In this document: positions 51,667 to 62,785 of the stretch, in pieces
Layout: each line of letters starts with the position of its first letter
Numbering within the stretch: position 1 is the stretch's first letter
NCBI GenBank assembly: GCA_963662175.1
Contig: OY759223.1
Location: 25,087,460 to 25,151,459 of the forward strand
DNA from: Aradus depressus
Taxonomy: Eukaryota > Arthropoda > Insecta > Hemiptera > Aradidae
DNA: 64,000 bases
Direction: 5' to 3'
Notes under the pieces: model-generated
Seen by the model: only the letters and a program-made list of their open reading frames with translations
What the model was told of the DNA's origin: nothing
The model's database searches: none
Translations under genes and position numbers: made by a program

Positions 51667-52697
51667 GGGTGCATAGCAATGCAGAAAAGGCCATTCGGTC
51701 ACCAGACATCAGTAAATAATTTTTTCTTTTTACAACATCAGGAGACACGGCAGTCTGAAAAAAATGTCGAAAGACCAGTGTCTATATTACCATAGCAGTC
51801 TATAATATTACTTTTCTCGTGACACCAAATGCCACTTTTTGCATCGAAAAAAGTATATTATTCATTAACAAAATGATGTTTTTTCCGACATAGCCGTCTG
51901 CAGAACTCAGAGCTGAACAAAATAAATAAAAAAAAGTAGCCAAAAAGAATCATTTTTGACCAAGTTTCGGAGGGTAACTTTTTTTTCTTTTTCAGTGTCA
52001 GGGCGTCCGGATGACGTCATCAATGTTAATATATGAATTTTTTAAAATGTATAATAAATATCATGTGATCTATATATGCAAATATACAGATAAAAATATA
52101 GGTTAGGTTAGGTTTTATGACTCATGCCCGGGCTTTAACTACGAGGTCATATCGCCTACTACCAGAGCGCTCTTTCGTCACTCTGGTGGACATGAGCCCG
52201 ACTCTACTGTGGGAGTCCTAAATTATGCCTACCCTAAATTTTTATTGACCTAGGGTAGGGGTCTTTAACGAGTTTCTGACATCGTACAGGCTCGGGACCA
52301 TCGCTTAACGTCTCATCCGAAGGACGGCGTGCTTAAGTTTATTTTACCTCCCAAATAAAATAAACTAAAAGGCCTCGGTCGGGTTTCGAACCCACAACCT
52401 TGAGCTCAGAAGTCAAGCACGCTTACCACTGAGCTACCGGCGCCCTCAGATAAAAATATATATATATAATAAAAAATAACCCAATATTATAACGAGAAGA
52501 TTTCGTACTTGGCCGTGCTTTTCAGTTTTACTGAATTTTGACTTTAATATTTCGCCAATTCCTCAATACTTGTTTTCTGACAAATGTCAACGGGTTGTAT
52601 GTACATGTGAAGACATTCTGATGATGAAAATAAAGTAATTTACTGATGATTTCTAGTGACCGAATGGCCTTTTCTGCATAACAATGCACCTGCATAC
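51667..52697. repeat. inverted repeat pair split by a SINE-T
   Basis: 'gtgcatagcaatgcagaaaa' then 'ggccattcggtcacca' near 51670 is complementary to 52660-52693, and 'atcagtaaataa' to 'ttactgatga'. With the SINE at 52101 removed, the arms enclose about 580 bp. Class unknown. Confidence 0.65.
52101..52447 (-). repeat. SINE-T copy, full length with 13-bp TSD
   Basis: Exact AGATAAAAATATA at 52088-52100 and 52448-52460. 347 bp, from 'ggttaggttaggttttatga' to 'gagctaccggcgccctc'. With 38097 it defines the full-length element and proves that the GGTTAGGTTAGG stretch is inside it. Confidence 0.95.
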
Positions 52698-53640
52698 ATT
52701 TTGAACGGTCTCTTCCTATCGATACGTCGATCAACCTTTAAAAGCTATTTTGATGTACATAATTGTATGATGTATCGAATTATCTTGAAATAAATGTTAA
52801 TATTATTATCATGGAAATTTTATGAATAGAAGCTGAAGATATATTAAAATATGATTTCCGACTAAAGAGGGTTGTTTTGTTGAAAAGAGCCCTTTAGTAG
52901 TTTATAGCCGGATATAGGATATGACGAAGGCTTTAGTGACAAAGCTGGATTAAGAAGATAAGGCTTTCTACAGAATCTCCTCAGACCGGCTTCAATACCC
53001 TTTTCCTTCCGACCTTCTATAGAAGTAACACTCTTTTAGGAAGATTCTTGGATCTTTATGGACAAGTACTCAAGGTACTTATCCGGACTTGTCCAATATG
53101 TCTGACTAGTCTTTAAAGCTGGTGAGAAGACGACTCATGTCAGATGTGATCCGTATCACAGGTCGTAAAATAATGATGAGGAGAAGGCGACGGTAGCTCA
53201 GGGAACCGGGCCGAGGAATGAAGTTTTTTTATGTTTTTGGATTATAACAGAACTTCTTTATACCAACCACATTTTTTCATCATACCCCCTCTTACCTATC
53301 TTAATTTTTATTAAATTGAAAAATGTGTCTACTTATTATGAACGTATCTTGTATTATTATTATTATTATTATTTTTTTATTATTATTTTTTTTTATATAC
53401 TCATATACTCATATATTTTTAAGTAGGTATTTATTTGTACAGTTTGTATAATTTTAATTTTACTTTTTTTAATGGTTTTTTTGTTACTACTAATCATAGA
53501 TGTGTTAGACTCAAGTAGTTATAAATCTAATTTATAAGCTATCATAATGTATAAATTCATTTGACGTATCCTATTACCTTGTATTGGTTTAACGGAAATA
53601 AATTATTATTAAATTTTCTTCACTCTCAAAATCATTTCGT
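52698..53640. other. unassigned; SINE-T head scrap at 53187-53216
   Basis: 'ggcgacggtagctcaggg' at 53187 resembles the SINE-T head. 53563-53613 matches the tail-like repeat at 16843. AT-rich otherwise. Confidence 0.5.
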
Positions 53641-53643
53641 ACT

Positions 53644-53973
53644 GGAGTTACTGGGTATATGAGAGTATAGTATAGTGTGTTGGCATCAGCGGTTTTATTT
53701 GTAGAGCGAAATTCTGAGACATACCAGGGAGGTGAAGAAACCGTGAGCACGCCGTCCTTTGGAGGGGGCGTTAGCGATTGTGCCCATCCTGTACGATGTT
53801 AGGCAGTTGGAGTTACTGGGTATATGAGAGTATAGTATAGTGTGTTGGCATCAGCGGTTTTCTTTGTAGAGCGAAATTCTGAGACATACCAGGGAGGTGA
53901 AGAAACCGTGAGCATGCCGTCCTTTGGAGGGGGCGTTAACGATTGTCCCGAGCCAGTACGATCTTAGGCAGTC
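53644..53973 (+). repeat. 165-bp tandem duplication including SINE-T sequence
   Basis: Units at 53644-53808 and 53809-53973 share 'ggagttactgggtatatgag', 'ggtgaagaaaccgtgagca' and 'gccgtcctttggagggggcg'. The second half of each is SINE-T body. Confidence 0.88.
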
Positions 53974-54098
53974 GTTGAATGGCCCTTACTTACCCTTGGT
54001 GAATAAAAATTAAGGACTCCCACAGTAGAGTCAGGCTCATGTCCACCAGAGCGACGAATGAGCGCTCTGGTAGTAGGCGATATGACCTCATAGTTAAA
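53890..54098 (+). repeat. SINE-T copy, middle and 3' part
   Basis: Continues from the second tandem unit ('cagggaggtgaagaaaccgt') through 'gactcccacagtagagtcag' to 'gatatgacctcatagttaaa'. Confidence 0.82.
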
Positions 54099-54104
54099 TA
54101 CAAA

Positions 54105-54215
54105 AGTTTGGGTCGATATATTCATTATATCTGGATTTATCTTATTCGTACACACACAGTCAATCAGTAGACTTTTTTTTTTGTTTTTGTAATCAGGAGG
54201 TCGTGAAATGCAGTT
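54105..54215 (-). repeat. GAAG-family fragment
   Basis: 'gtttgggtcgatatattcat', 'cgtacacacacagtcaatca', 'gtaatcaggaggtcgtgaaa'. Confidence 0.65.
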
Positions 54216-54254
54216 ATTATTCACGTGATAACGTCTATTCACTCGTTAAGCACA

Positions 54255-54715
54255 GTGATAGCCGGTCAAACGTTCTTGTGTTACAAAATACCGTCAGATT
54301 TCAATCGATAATAACTACGAGACTAATAATGCGATAACAACGGTTGAGGTCACAGTGGATAGAGCATGTCTGTACGTGTTTGTTGTGCAATGTTTGGTGC
54401 GCGCCGGCGGATGATTGTTGCGAATTAGCGTTGTGTAAAATTAGAAATTAGTGTAGCGTGATAACGCGTTTAGATAGGACGTTGATTCGGGTGACATTGT
54501 AAAGAGCTTGAGGAGCACTACTAGTACTCAAAGTGAAACAATAAAAAATATTCGCCGAAATATATGTACAAATCTGTATTAAATTGAAAATTGCAAAAAA
54601 ATTAAAGATGTCGTCTTATATGAATCGTAAATATGCGGGGAATTATAGAAAATGCAAATCAGAGGAAAGCTCGCATCAAAAGGAATTTAAAAAGTCTAGT
54701 GCCGACTACGCCTTT
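54255..54715 (+). mobile_element. possible hAT element 5' end with truncated ORF
   Basis: Starts near CAGTGATAGCCGGTCAAACG (54253), a hAT-like CAGTG terminus, then about 330 bp of higher-GC leader and an ATG at 54608. The predicted start MSSYMNRKYAGNYRKCKSEE, followed by Lys-rich sequence, resembles the basic N-terminus (YxSGxxKRKKK type) of hAT transposases related to ZMYM1-like proteins. The frame runs into family C sequence at 54716. Assignment is tentative; no second end or TSD seen. Confidence 0.4.
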
Positions 54716-54905
54716 TTTTTTATGATAGCCGGCTTTCGAGTTTGCCCACATCATCAAGCTCTCTGACAGAACTTTTTTTGTTAACATTTAAATATTTTAA
54801 ACAGTTAAAACGGTAAAATGAGATTGTTCAATAAATAAATAACAACTCAAAAATTTTAATAATTTCAAATTTCATGGATGGGGCCAGATACGTCATTTTG
54901 TTGGC
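54716..54905 (-). repeat. family C ribozyme-element fragment
   Basis: 'gatagccggctttcgagttt' and 'catcatcaagctctctgaca' (ribozyme remnant 54724-54765, core C3 lost), then 'aatttcatggatggggccag' from the arm's inner end. Confidence 0.7.
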
Positions 54906-54914
54906 CAAACTGGC

Positions 54915-55355
54915 TTTTTACTTCACTAGTAGCTACACGAAGTATAGGAGGTCAGGAATCATCAGGATGATGAGTATCCACCGGAATGCCATGTTTTCCG
55001 ACCGACTGATTCCAAAACGATATCCTGTCTGTGAACACGATAACTGCTGACAGTATGAATATATCCACACAAGATTGTACATTCTGTATTCAGGGTACAA
55101 GGATGAGACCTATTGATTTTCAATCGACATCGTGTTGATCCAGGACCCAATAGTACGACGTCTATCAAATTTCAACTAAATCGGCCTAAAGGAAGAGTGA
55201 GCTCAGAGGGGGGGGGGGGGGGGGGGGGAGGGGAGGCGCGGCGCTCAAATCAAAATTCCGATCGATTTTTGGAATCAGGGGATCGATAGCATAAAATTCC
55301 ATAGAATACTCAACATCAAATTTCTGATCGATGACATAACTTCCCCTATAGCTAG
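54915..55355 (+). repeat. GAAG-family element with both ends and poly-G expansion
   Basis: Left 'acttcactagtagctacacg' and 'aagtatagg', inverted right end 'cataacttcccctatagcta' (55335-55354). About 20 G at 55208-55228 occupy the position of 'gggaaggggggattagggg' in other copies. Confidence 0.8.
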
Positions 55356-55544
55356 AAATGGATATAAAAAAATGTATTCATTATTCAAGTACATTTTCTC
55401 AACCAAATACATTTTCTCCTTCTTTTTTCTCTAATCGAATTCATTTATTTATGCACTCAGCACCAGGATATCTCCCACGCTATACAACGAATGTTAATCT
55501 TAAGGCGAAAGGGGACGATAGTCAGACATGTCCCTTATTCATAG

Positions 55545-55850
55545 AAAACCCAATATTTGTTCTCTTATTCTATGCTATTCATTTTCCCTGTGAACCAAGT
55601 AAGATAATTTATATACTTGGATTAGATTGAATAATTTTTGCAAATTTAGTAAAACAAATGGCATCTCATTATTATCTTTAGAAGAAATTCAAATGAAATA
55701 ATTGTTAATTGAATTTTTTTTAAATATGTGCACTTTCTAAACAATTGCACGTCTTGACTTTCGATATTTTTTTAGGGACCTTTTCGGAAACTACTGTAGA
55801 AATCAAAATTTAGTAGAAGACCAGCAACAATTTCTACAGGAAATGTGATA
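55545..55850. repeat. dispersed repeat, copy 2 of 3
   Basis: Partner of 38805-39110: 'gctattcattttccctgtga', 'aagtaagataattt', 'gaccttttcggaaactactg'. Confidence 0.75.
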
Positions 55851-55861
55851 GTATTTATTAT

Positions 55862-56148
55862 AGGTTAGGTTTTATGACTCATGCACGGGCTTTAACTACG
55901 AGGTCAAATCGCCTACTACCAGAGCGCTCTTTCGTCACTCTAGTGGACATGAGCCCGACTCTACTGTGGGAGTCCTAAATTTTGTGTACCCTAAATTTTT
56001 ATTCACCTAGGGTAGGGGTCTTTAACGAATACCTGACATCGTACAGGCTTGGGACCATCGCTCAACGTCCCATCCGAAGGACGGCGTGCTTAAGTTCATT
56101 TTACCTCCCAGATAAAATAAACTAAGGGCCTCGGTCGGGTTTCGAACC
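55862..56148 (-). repeat. SINE-T copy, head-truncated
   Basis: 'aggttaggttttatgactca' to the B box 'cggtcgggtttcgaacctat', where similarity ends. Confidence 0.88.
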
Positions 56149-56655
56149 TATGATATTTTCTCATGCAAGTGAATCACAGTGGTTTTCGTGTCGAGTCGGT
56201 GGTAAGTTGCTGGCTGCATGAATTGCTGTTGGGTTTGGATGACAGCTCATTTTATCAGGAGATCGCCGGTATGATGCCTTGATGCTGTCTTCTACAAGTG
56301 GGATGTGTAAGTCATCATGTATAATTTCGCACATATCATCGGGGTCCAGTGATTAGTCTTAGCACTCTGCATTTTGTACAGATCAGCTCGAACTGTTTTG
56401 ACAAAGCACTAAATCAAGTTACAACTTATCCCACATATTGTTTAGCTCTCGACATAAATCACAGCACCTTGTACTCTCGTGTTATGATGAGTTATATAAT
56501 TTATTGTAAATAAACTGTTATTAATTCGTATCTTCTATACTGGACTTTCTTATGCATAGAGCTTGCCGTAAACCTTATTACCTTTTTGATTGAAAGTATT
56601 AGTTGAACGATTCCTTATAAAAACCTATCATCTTCAGATAATCTCTGTTTAATTA
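56149..56655. other. unassigned DNA
   Basis: No gene recognised. Confidence 0.5.
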
Positions 56656-56663
56656 TTTACTCT

Positions 56664-56944
56664 ATGTCGATAAATGTCAGAGCGTATGGAGCTGAACTCT
56701 GGGGCTCAATTAAGCCATCAAATTCTTATAGATTGCAAACTTCACGATCCCGTTTCCTTCGTAAAATCACAAATGCTCCATTCTATGTCTCTAATAATAT
56801 CCTTCACAATGCTATAAAAAATTCCATTCTACGATTTCCTTTCACCCTAATCTTTTAGTCCGCAGACTTGCCTCAAGAACCCTTCCTAATGTTCTTGTTT
56901 GGAGGCTGAAGTGGCAATGGCTTCGAGACCTACTAGTTCATTGA
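56664..56944 (+). pseudogene. jockey-like ORF2 C-terminus
   Basis: RAYGAELWGSIKPSNSYRLQ, then RFLRKITNAPFYVSNNILHN is the signature YGxELWG...LRxITNAPWYVSN...LH of jockey/R1-type LINEs. The frame breaks near 56855 and resumes as RRLASRTLPNVLVWRLKW, ending in a stop at 56942-56944, followed by an AT-rich 3' UTR and a (TA)n tail ending at 57029. Confidence 0.85.
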
Positions 56945-57030
56945 ATACAATCATTTATACACTTTTTATGTCATAGCTTTCTCAATATATAGTTGTAAAT
57001 ATAAAAAAATATATATATATATATATATAC

Positions 57031-57507
57031 ATTGCAGAGCTGAGCGCCTTTGCCGAAGCGTTGGGGATTGTCACTTCCGATGTGGGTCGCAATTACATGA
57101 TATGCAGTGACTCCATGTCCGTTCATAGCATTAAACAGCTTTACAGCCGCCATTTTTTTGCTGGATCCCCTCACATGTGGGAATCGAAGGGAACGATGCA
57201 GTTGATAAAGTGGCTAAGGAAGCACAACGTTGTCTGGAGAAGAAACGAGAGCTGGTCAGAGATATGGACTAACATGAACCCAGCAAACAAGGCCTCTCAC
57301 AGTAAGCCACATCCTGGAGTGCCCTGGATATGAGGAAATACTAAAGACCATGGGTTTACGAACAAGAAACCTACATGAGATGCTAGGAGACGACAACTCG
57401 TCTATAGAAGCCGTCCTATCCTCAATGAAGACAAGTCACCTCATCGAATTAATATAATCACTAGTACGGCGTCAAAAAACATTGAACGCCGACAAATAAA
57501 ACTATTC
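57031..57507 (+). mobile_element. 5'-truncated LINE with RNase H remnant and 9-bp TSD
   Basis: Flanked by TATATATAC at 57022-57030 and 57508-57516. Begins inside an RNase H domain: AELSAFAEALG (Glu), then MICSDSMSVHSIKQLYS (Asp), a break near 57150, then WIPSHVGIEGNDAVDKVAKE (Asp). After a stop come ILKTMGLRTRN and EAVLSSMKTSHLIELI in other frames, then a short 3' UTR ending 'acaaataaaactattc'. The same 3' end occurs at 40335. Confidence 0.85.
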
Positions 57508-57516
57508 TATATATAC

Positions 57517-57887
57517 GAAAGAATACAAGAATACAATCTAAAAAATAATAAAAAAACGTTCAACCTAGAGTGTGAAGTTTAAAAAGGACAAGAGTAATGT
57601 GCGGCACATAATTTTATAGATCTTGACGGCCCCAGTTTGTAACAAATATAACTTTTAATTATTTTTCTGAAGAATAATTGGGTGGGGGAAATCCGTTGAA
57701 AATAGTTTAGCAGAATTTAACTCAATGGTTCTTTGTCAGTATATTTAAGACAAATAAATCTGGATAACAGCGTTAAGTTTACGCTATATTTTTAAACATA
57801 ATATTAGTCATTTAAGCAAAAATACTAATTAAAAATAAGTTGGCCCCGACCTACTTATTGGAGATAAGCCAAAATTGTAAGACACAG
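57517..57887. other. unassigned DNA
   Basis: No gene or repeat recognised. Confidence 0.5.
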
Positions 57888-58117
57888 CCTGTACAAATAC
57901 GTTGGTAATAGTGAAATAGCCCTGAAGAAAATTTAAAATCCGTGATGAGTTTATATATAGATCTATATTTCTTCTTTTTTTAGATACAGAAAACTATGTA
58001 TGCTAAAATAAAAAAATTGAATAAACTAAAAAAAGAAGAAGAAATCTTTATATAAATTCTTCACGGATTTTAAAATGTCTTCAGGACTATTTCACTATTA
58101 TCAACGTATTTGTATAT
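57888..58117. repeat. palindromic element with a doubtful hammerhead-like core
   Basis: Arms 57890-57977 and 58024-58117 are inverted copies ('acaaatacgttggtaatagt' against its complement). Both hold CTGAAGA and 'taaaatccgtga' but GAAA is not preserved, so ribozyme identity is weak. Cores point inward, unlike families A-D. Confidence 0.55.
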
Positions 58118-58132
58118 AAAGTTGGTATGTTA

Positions 58133-58388
58133 TGGACTCCTAGGGACCTAAGCATTCAAAGCTCTTATCTCCTATGTGAAAGCTTTACTGTGGGTATACT
58201 AATTTTTGCCCATTCATGTCATTAGGATGCTTGGATATTCCATAGTCTCGGGACTTTCACTGGTGTCCGAAGGATGGCGTGCTCAGATTAAAAAGCTTCC
58301 AGATAAAAAAAAACCTAAGGACCCCAGCCGGGTTATTACCAGAGATCTTGAGCATAAGAGGCAATCATTCTACCTCTGAGCTATTTTT
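58133..58388 (-). repeat. divergent SINE-T relative
   Basis: 'ctttactgtgggtatactaa', 'gtccgaaggatggcgtgctc', 'gatcttgagcataagaggca', 'cattctacctctgagcta'. Same layout at much lower identity, so an older subfamily. Its head (acctctgagct) matches the one at 51130. Confidence 0.75.
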
Positions 58389-58539
58389 TTTTTATTTCAA
58401 ATTTCATATGTAAATTCAAAACCTCGATAACATTTTTTTAATAAAATTTGTGGTATAAAAGCATTTTTTTTTGTTTTAATTTTTTTTTATAACCACAGAC
58501 GAGAATCGAACAAGAACGTCTCTGTATTACAACTGGAAA

Positions 58540-58905
58540 ATTATTTTTCACTTCCCCAATTATACGAAGTAGAGAAGAAATTATATTATCGGTGAGAATT
58601 ATATTTCCTATGTGCCTTTGTCTGTGAGTCTCTTATAGAAGTCTCCATAAGTCCCGATATAATGAATATTTCTGAGAGCCACATAAGTACGTCACCTATT
58701 GATTTTCAGCCAAATCGTCCAAAGAGAATTTGGGAAGGGCTAAACACAAAACTATAATAACTGCCGATGTTTTGAATGTATTGGCATGAAATTCGACCCT
58801 ACATTTTATAGAGTATTCAGAGTTTTAGCCAAAATCAGTTTGGTATTGGAGGGAGAGCAACAACTTGAATTAATCACATTGCCGGTGATTCACTGATTTT
58901 TTTTA
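58540..58905 (+). repeat. GAAG-family element, shortened
   Basis: 'acttccccaattatacgaag', 'gtctccataagtcccgatat', 'gattttcagccaaatcgtcc', tail 'cacattgccggtgattcact'. Confidence 0.75.
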
Positions 58906-59256
58906 TGGATTGCTGTAAAATCAATGTTGAAAAGGGTTAGTAACCGGTGATTACCATGTGCCCAGTCTTTTTTTATGCTCTAGTTAATGGATTAAAAGTT
59001 TCAAATGAACGCCATATGTTTTTTTGCGTTTTTCATTTTCAGATCAATGTTTTTGTTAATTTCCTATTTATGGCCCCACAAAAAAAAAAAAAAAAAAAAA
59101 AAAAAGTTAGTTACAGGAACGCGCACAGGTAAATTGCGAATAATTGTCATTTTGTCTGCCCTTATTTCGAATTCTATGAATGTCATTGTGTGAAATCATT
59201 GATCACGGGAGTGACCTACATTATCTCCTACTGTTTTAGAATATTTAAGATATATA
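58906..59256. other. unassigned; poly-A tract at 59080-59105
   Basis: About 26 A in a row; otherwise nothing. Confidence 0.55.
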
Positions 59257-59484
59257 GAGGGCGCCGGTAGTTCAATGGTATGCGTGCTTGCTTTTATCTG
59301 GGAGGTAAAAAAAAAAAAATTGAGTACGCCGTCCTTCGGACGGGATGTTAAGTGATGGTCACGAGTCTGTACGATGTCAGGTACTCGTTAAAGACCCCTC
59401 TGCCCTAGGTGAATAAAAATTTAGGGTAGACAAAAGGACACCCAGAGTAGAGTCGGGCTCATGTCCAACAGAGTGACGAAAGAG
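59257..59484 (+). repeat. SINE-T copy, internally deleted
   Basis: Head 'gagggcgccggtagttcaat', loss of the B-box region, poly-A at 59308, body to 'gtgacgaaagagcgctct', then a fused scrap of an inverted head (acatctgagctaccc). Confidence 0.85.
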
Positions 59485-59499
59485 CGCTCTACATCTGAG

Positions 59500-60187
59500 C
59501 TACCCACATCCACAAAATTTGGTGATCAAAATTTGTTGAGGCAAGGGCGGATCATCAGGGGGGGGGAATTTCGTTGACAGGTTGAGTCTTTCCCAATTCA
59601 ACTTGCATATTTCTTTATCCTCAACGAAACTGACTTATGAGCCTCTGGGCTAGGGGGGGTAATTCTGCTGTTTATCGTTTTAATCTAATATTTTCCATTA
59701 GGAGATACCGTACAAATACATTTTAATAGAGTTTAAATTATATAAAAAGTCAGATGAAAAATAAAGAATTTATGAAAAATAGGTATCATTGTTTAAACAA
59801 GTTAATTAATGGAATTAAAGAAAAATCATTAGCAATTTTAAAATAAGAAAAGGAAAACAATTTTCCCCTCTGACAGCGATGTTTTATCCTTTTGTTTATG
59901 TCATTAATTAAGTTACACTTAATCATTTCTATTATTTCTTGAAGTGAAAAGGACACAATATTAACAAAATACTTTTTAAATAATATTTTTATTTATTAAA
60001 TTATTTTATTATTTTTAAATAAAATATTAAACAATAAACAGAGTATATATGTTACGGTAGATGTGAGTCGTGAACATTGCCCGGTCAATGTGCAAATTAT
60101 ATATTTAGCAATTGTTAGTACAACGATATTTTAAGATTGAAGTACTCAAATTTAAGAATGAGCTTAGTTTCTCAGAGGTAACTTGCG
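59500..60187. other. unassigned AT-rich DNA
   Basis: No gene recognised. Confidence 0.5.
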
Positions 60188-60340
60188 AGCTTTCTGAGCT
60201 CAAGATCGCGGATTGGAATCCCAGGCGAAGCATTAGGCTTTTTATCTGGGAGATGAAAAATTCGGATAAAAGGTTAAGCGATGGTCTCGAGCCTGTATGA
60301 TGTCAGGTACTCGATAAAGACGCACCCTAGGAGAATAAAC
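60188..60340 (+). repeat. SINE-T copy, shortened
   Basis: 'ctgagctcaagatcgcggat' to 'aggagaataaacttag', with the cytosine-rich 3' body missing. It abuts the next, inverted copy. Confidence 0.82.
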
Positions 60341-60344
60341 TTAG

Positions 60345-60592
60345 ATAGGTTAGGTTAAGTTTTATGACTCATGCCCGGGCTTTAACTACGAGGTCATATC
60401 GTCTACAACCAGAACGCTCTTTCGTCACTCTGGTGGACATGAGCCCGACTCTACTGTGGGAGTCCTAAATTTTGCGTACCCTAAATTTTTATTCATCTAG
60501 GGTAGGGGTCTTTAACGAGTACCTGACATTGTACAGGCTCGGGACCATCGCTTAACGTCTCATCCGAAGGACGGCGTGCTTAAGTTTATTTT
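60345..60592 (-). repeat. SINE-T copy, head-truncated
   Basis: 'ggttaggttaagttttatga' to 'gcttaagtttatttta'. Confidence 0.88.
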
Positions 60593-61616
60593 AATGTATT
60601 AAAAAGGAATATATTAGTAATTTTTAAATCGTAACTCATAGCACCGAATTTTAAAATATGGTATATGTATTTGTAGTTTTTTGAAAAATTATAAAAAATA
60701 AGAATTATATATGTAATGGCCACAAGCGGACTTTCTCTCCACTTACAGCTCTCTCTCTCTCTCCCTATCCTTCTCAAAACCTTTTCATTTTGTCTCTTTG
60801 TACAGCGTTATCTTGAAAGTAGACATTTTTGTACGCAGTCATGCCAGTATTAAATAATTTTGAGAAGGAGTGATCTGTAAGCGTTATTGGTATAAGAAAG
60901 TCTTATAATGGCAATTTTTTTATTTATATTTTAATAATATCATAAAAGTAGTGTTTAATAGTATATATACAAAATTTGAAGGGCTCCTCTAGCCGTATGT
61001 AAGGTAGAACTGTGTCAAAACGATATGTTGAGCTGATGTTGGCTGAGCTCATGTATGGCAGTCTGGTGTCTAGATCCGGGAAGGCTCAACCCTTGGATTT
61101 GCCGGCTTTCCAAGCTCTCAAGGATTATATTTCCTCTTCAGCGTTATTTTCATGTCTGGCTGACAGTCTAAATCTCCCCAACTCTACCTCCAGTTTGTCT
61201 CCACCCTACAAGTTGGCGACAAAATATCATTCTGGAGTTCCAAGAGAAATATATTTGAACTCAAAAGTAATCATTATTTATTACTAGGGAGAGGGCGCTG
61301 GTAGCAATCGGGGGAGAGGGTCTATCAAGTTTATTTATTGATAGTCTGTGGCTGTGGTCGGCTAGGAGCAAGACCCCCCCAGGCCACCTTAATTTTATTT
61401 GCAGCGCAGTTTAGCGCACCGAGAGAGCTCGGGATAAATGTGGGGGCGACCACCGGCTTGCCTGCAGTATCCCCGGCGCAGGGTTAAAGTGCTTTTTTTT
61501 TTTCTCCGCCAGGATGCGACTAAACGGCTGAACACTGGGTAGCCGGTTTCCGTCACCAGCTGCCCTAGGTCAAGTCCCAGTCCGAGTTCTTCCTCTTAAA
61601 TAAGAAGAGCTTGAAG
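60593..61616. other. unassigned; GC-richer 61000-61600
   Basis: A 91-residue frame (61012-61287) and the GC-rich stretch 61310-61600 ('gtgggggcgaccaccggctt', 'ggtttccgtcaccagctgcc') look like remnants of a structured or coding sequence, but I cannot name a family. Confidence 0.4.
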
Positions 61617-62060
61617 CAGGGGCGTAGCCAGGGGGTGCGCGTACATGTACAAAACATGTTCAATTTCATTTCCTCGCTCGAAATCGACATTTATGTTATA
61701 CTTTATACTCTTAAAGCTGATTTTACATGCGCAGTAAAAATGCAAAGCGCAGCAAATGCACGCTATTGGAAGTGTCATTTAATTGTAAAATCCCAGAAAC
61801 CACAGCGTGCATTTGCTGCTGCTGCGCTTTGCATTTTTGCTGCTCATGTAAAGTCAACTTAAGTATTACAGTCAGTGGTTACCTCAGGGGGAGCTTCTAG
61901 AGGTCCGAGTCTCCCAAATTAATAACAAAAAGTCTGCAACGCTAACCACGGAAACTGCGGGCTGTACCCCCGGGAGTCTATACCCTCCACCCTCGTAGCC
62001 TAACTTTGTCCCCCCCCCCCCCCCCCCCCCACCCTGCTCAAAATCCTGGCTACGCTCCTG
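61617..62060. mobile_element. non-autonomous hAT MITE with 8-bp TSD
   Basis: Ends CAGGGGCGTAGCCAGG (61617) and the complement of CCTGGCTACGCTCCTG (62045-62060), 15 of 16 matching. TSD GCTTGAAG (61609-61616) and GCTTGGAG (62061-62068), 8 bp with one mismatch. An internal inverted repeat (aaaatgcaaagcgcagcaaa near 61738, complement near 61810-61850) could form a strong hairpin. A run of about 20 C sits near the right end (62011-62031). No transposase. Confidence 0.85.
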
Positions 62061-62068
62061 GCTTGGAG

Positions 62069-62785
62069 TTAAAATCTCCGTGACCTGATAGTATCTGGTC
62101 CATCCAGTGGTCAGGCAGTACCCATGTAGAGTTCAGACGTACCCGGATTTCCAGGAAATATACATAGGTTGTTCGCCCCCTCTGAGCGCGGACTGAGGAT
62201 GAGGCGGGGCATAACTCCAAAACTTTATTAAATACAACAATAAATTGACTACAAAATTGTGTATCTGGGTCCCAGAACTCCAGACATTGTTTTCTGGACT
62301 GTTGCCCACTTAAATAATTATGAACGATTTTCCAGTTGGAATAGTTCATTGAGATTTATCAACAATTCTTTTTTTTTTTTACTAATTGGGATGTTTCACA
62401 AATCTTGCTTAATATTGTGATTTGAACTTTCCCAAATGTTGTCCCTATTCACGTTGTTTTCAACATCAGTAAAGTCTAGAATGCCTAACTTTCCCTTGAC
62501 TTTCCGGTACTTTGAAACTTAACTTCAAAAAGTATAATAAGATTAAAAATTAAGGGGCACGAGATCCTAATTACAAGTCATCTTCGTAAATAATTTCGTA
62601 CTTTTTTTTTTTTTTTTTAAATATTCCTGGGATAATAAATTATGAGTAATTATTCATTGAAAATATTTTTAACAACTGCTCTCATTAATAATGTGAAGAT
62701 TGTAGTGAGAACGACCGTGGGACGAAACACGTGTTTTCGTGGACATGGACATGGAGCATGTAAAATACGTCAGAAATACTTGGTA
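62069..62785. other. unassigned DNA
   Basis: No gene recognised. Poly-T at 62371 and 62601. Confidence 0.5.

Noticed and set aside
61012..61287. 91-residue open frame
   Set aside because: Balanced composition but no recognisable motif. Left unassigned, because calling it a gene would be a guess.
62690..62755. Possible hammerhead: GAAACACGTGT with upstream TGAAGA
   Set aside because: Stem III would be a palindrome, but the core starts with G instead of C and neither stem I nor stem II can pair.
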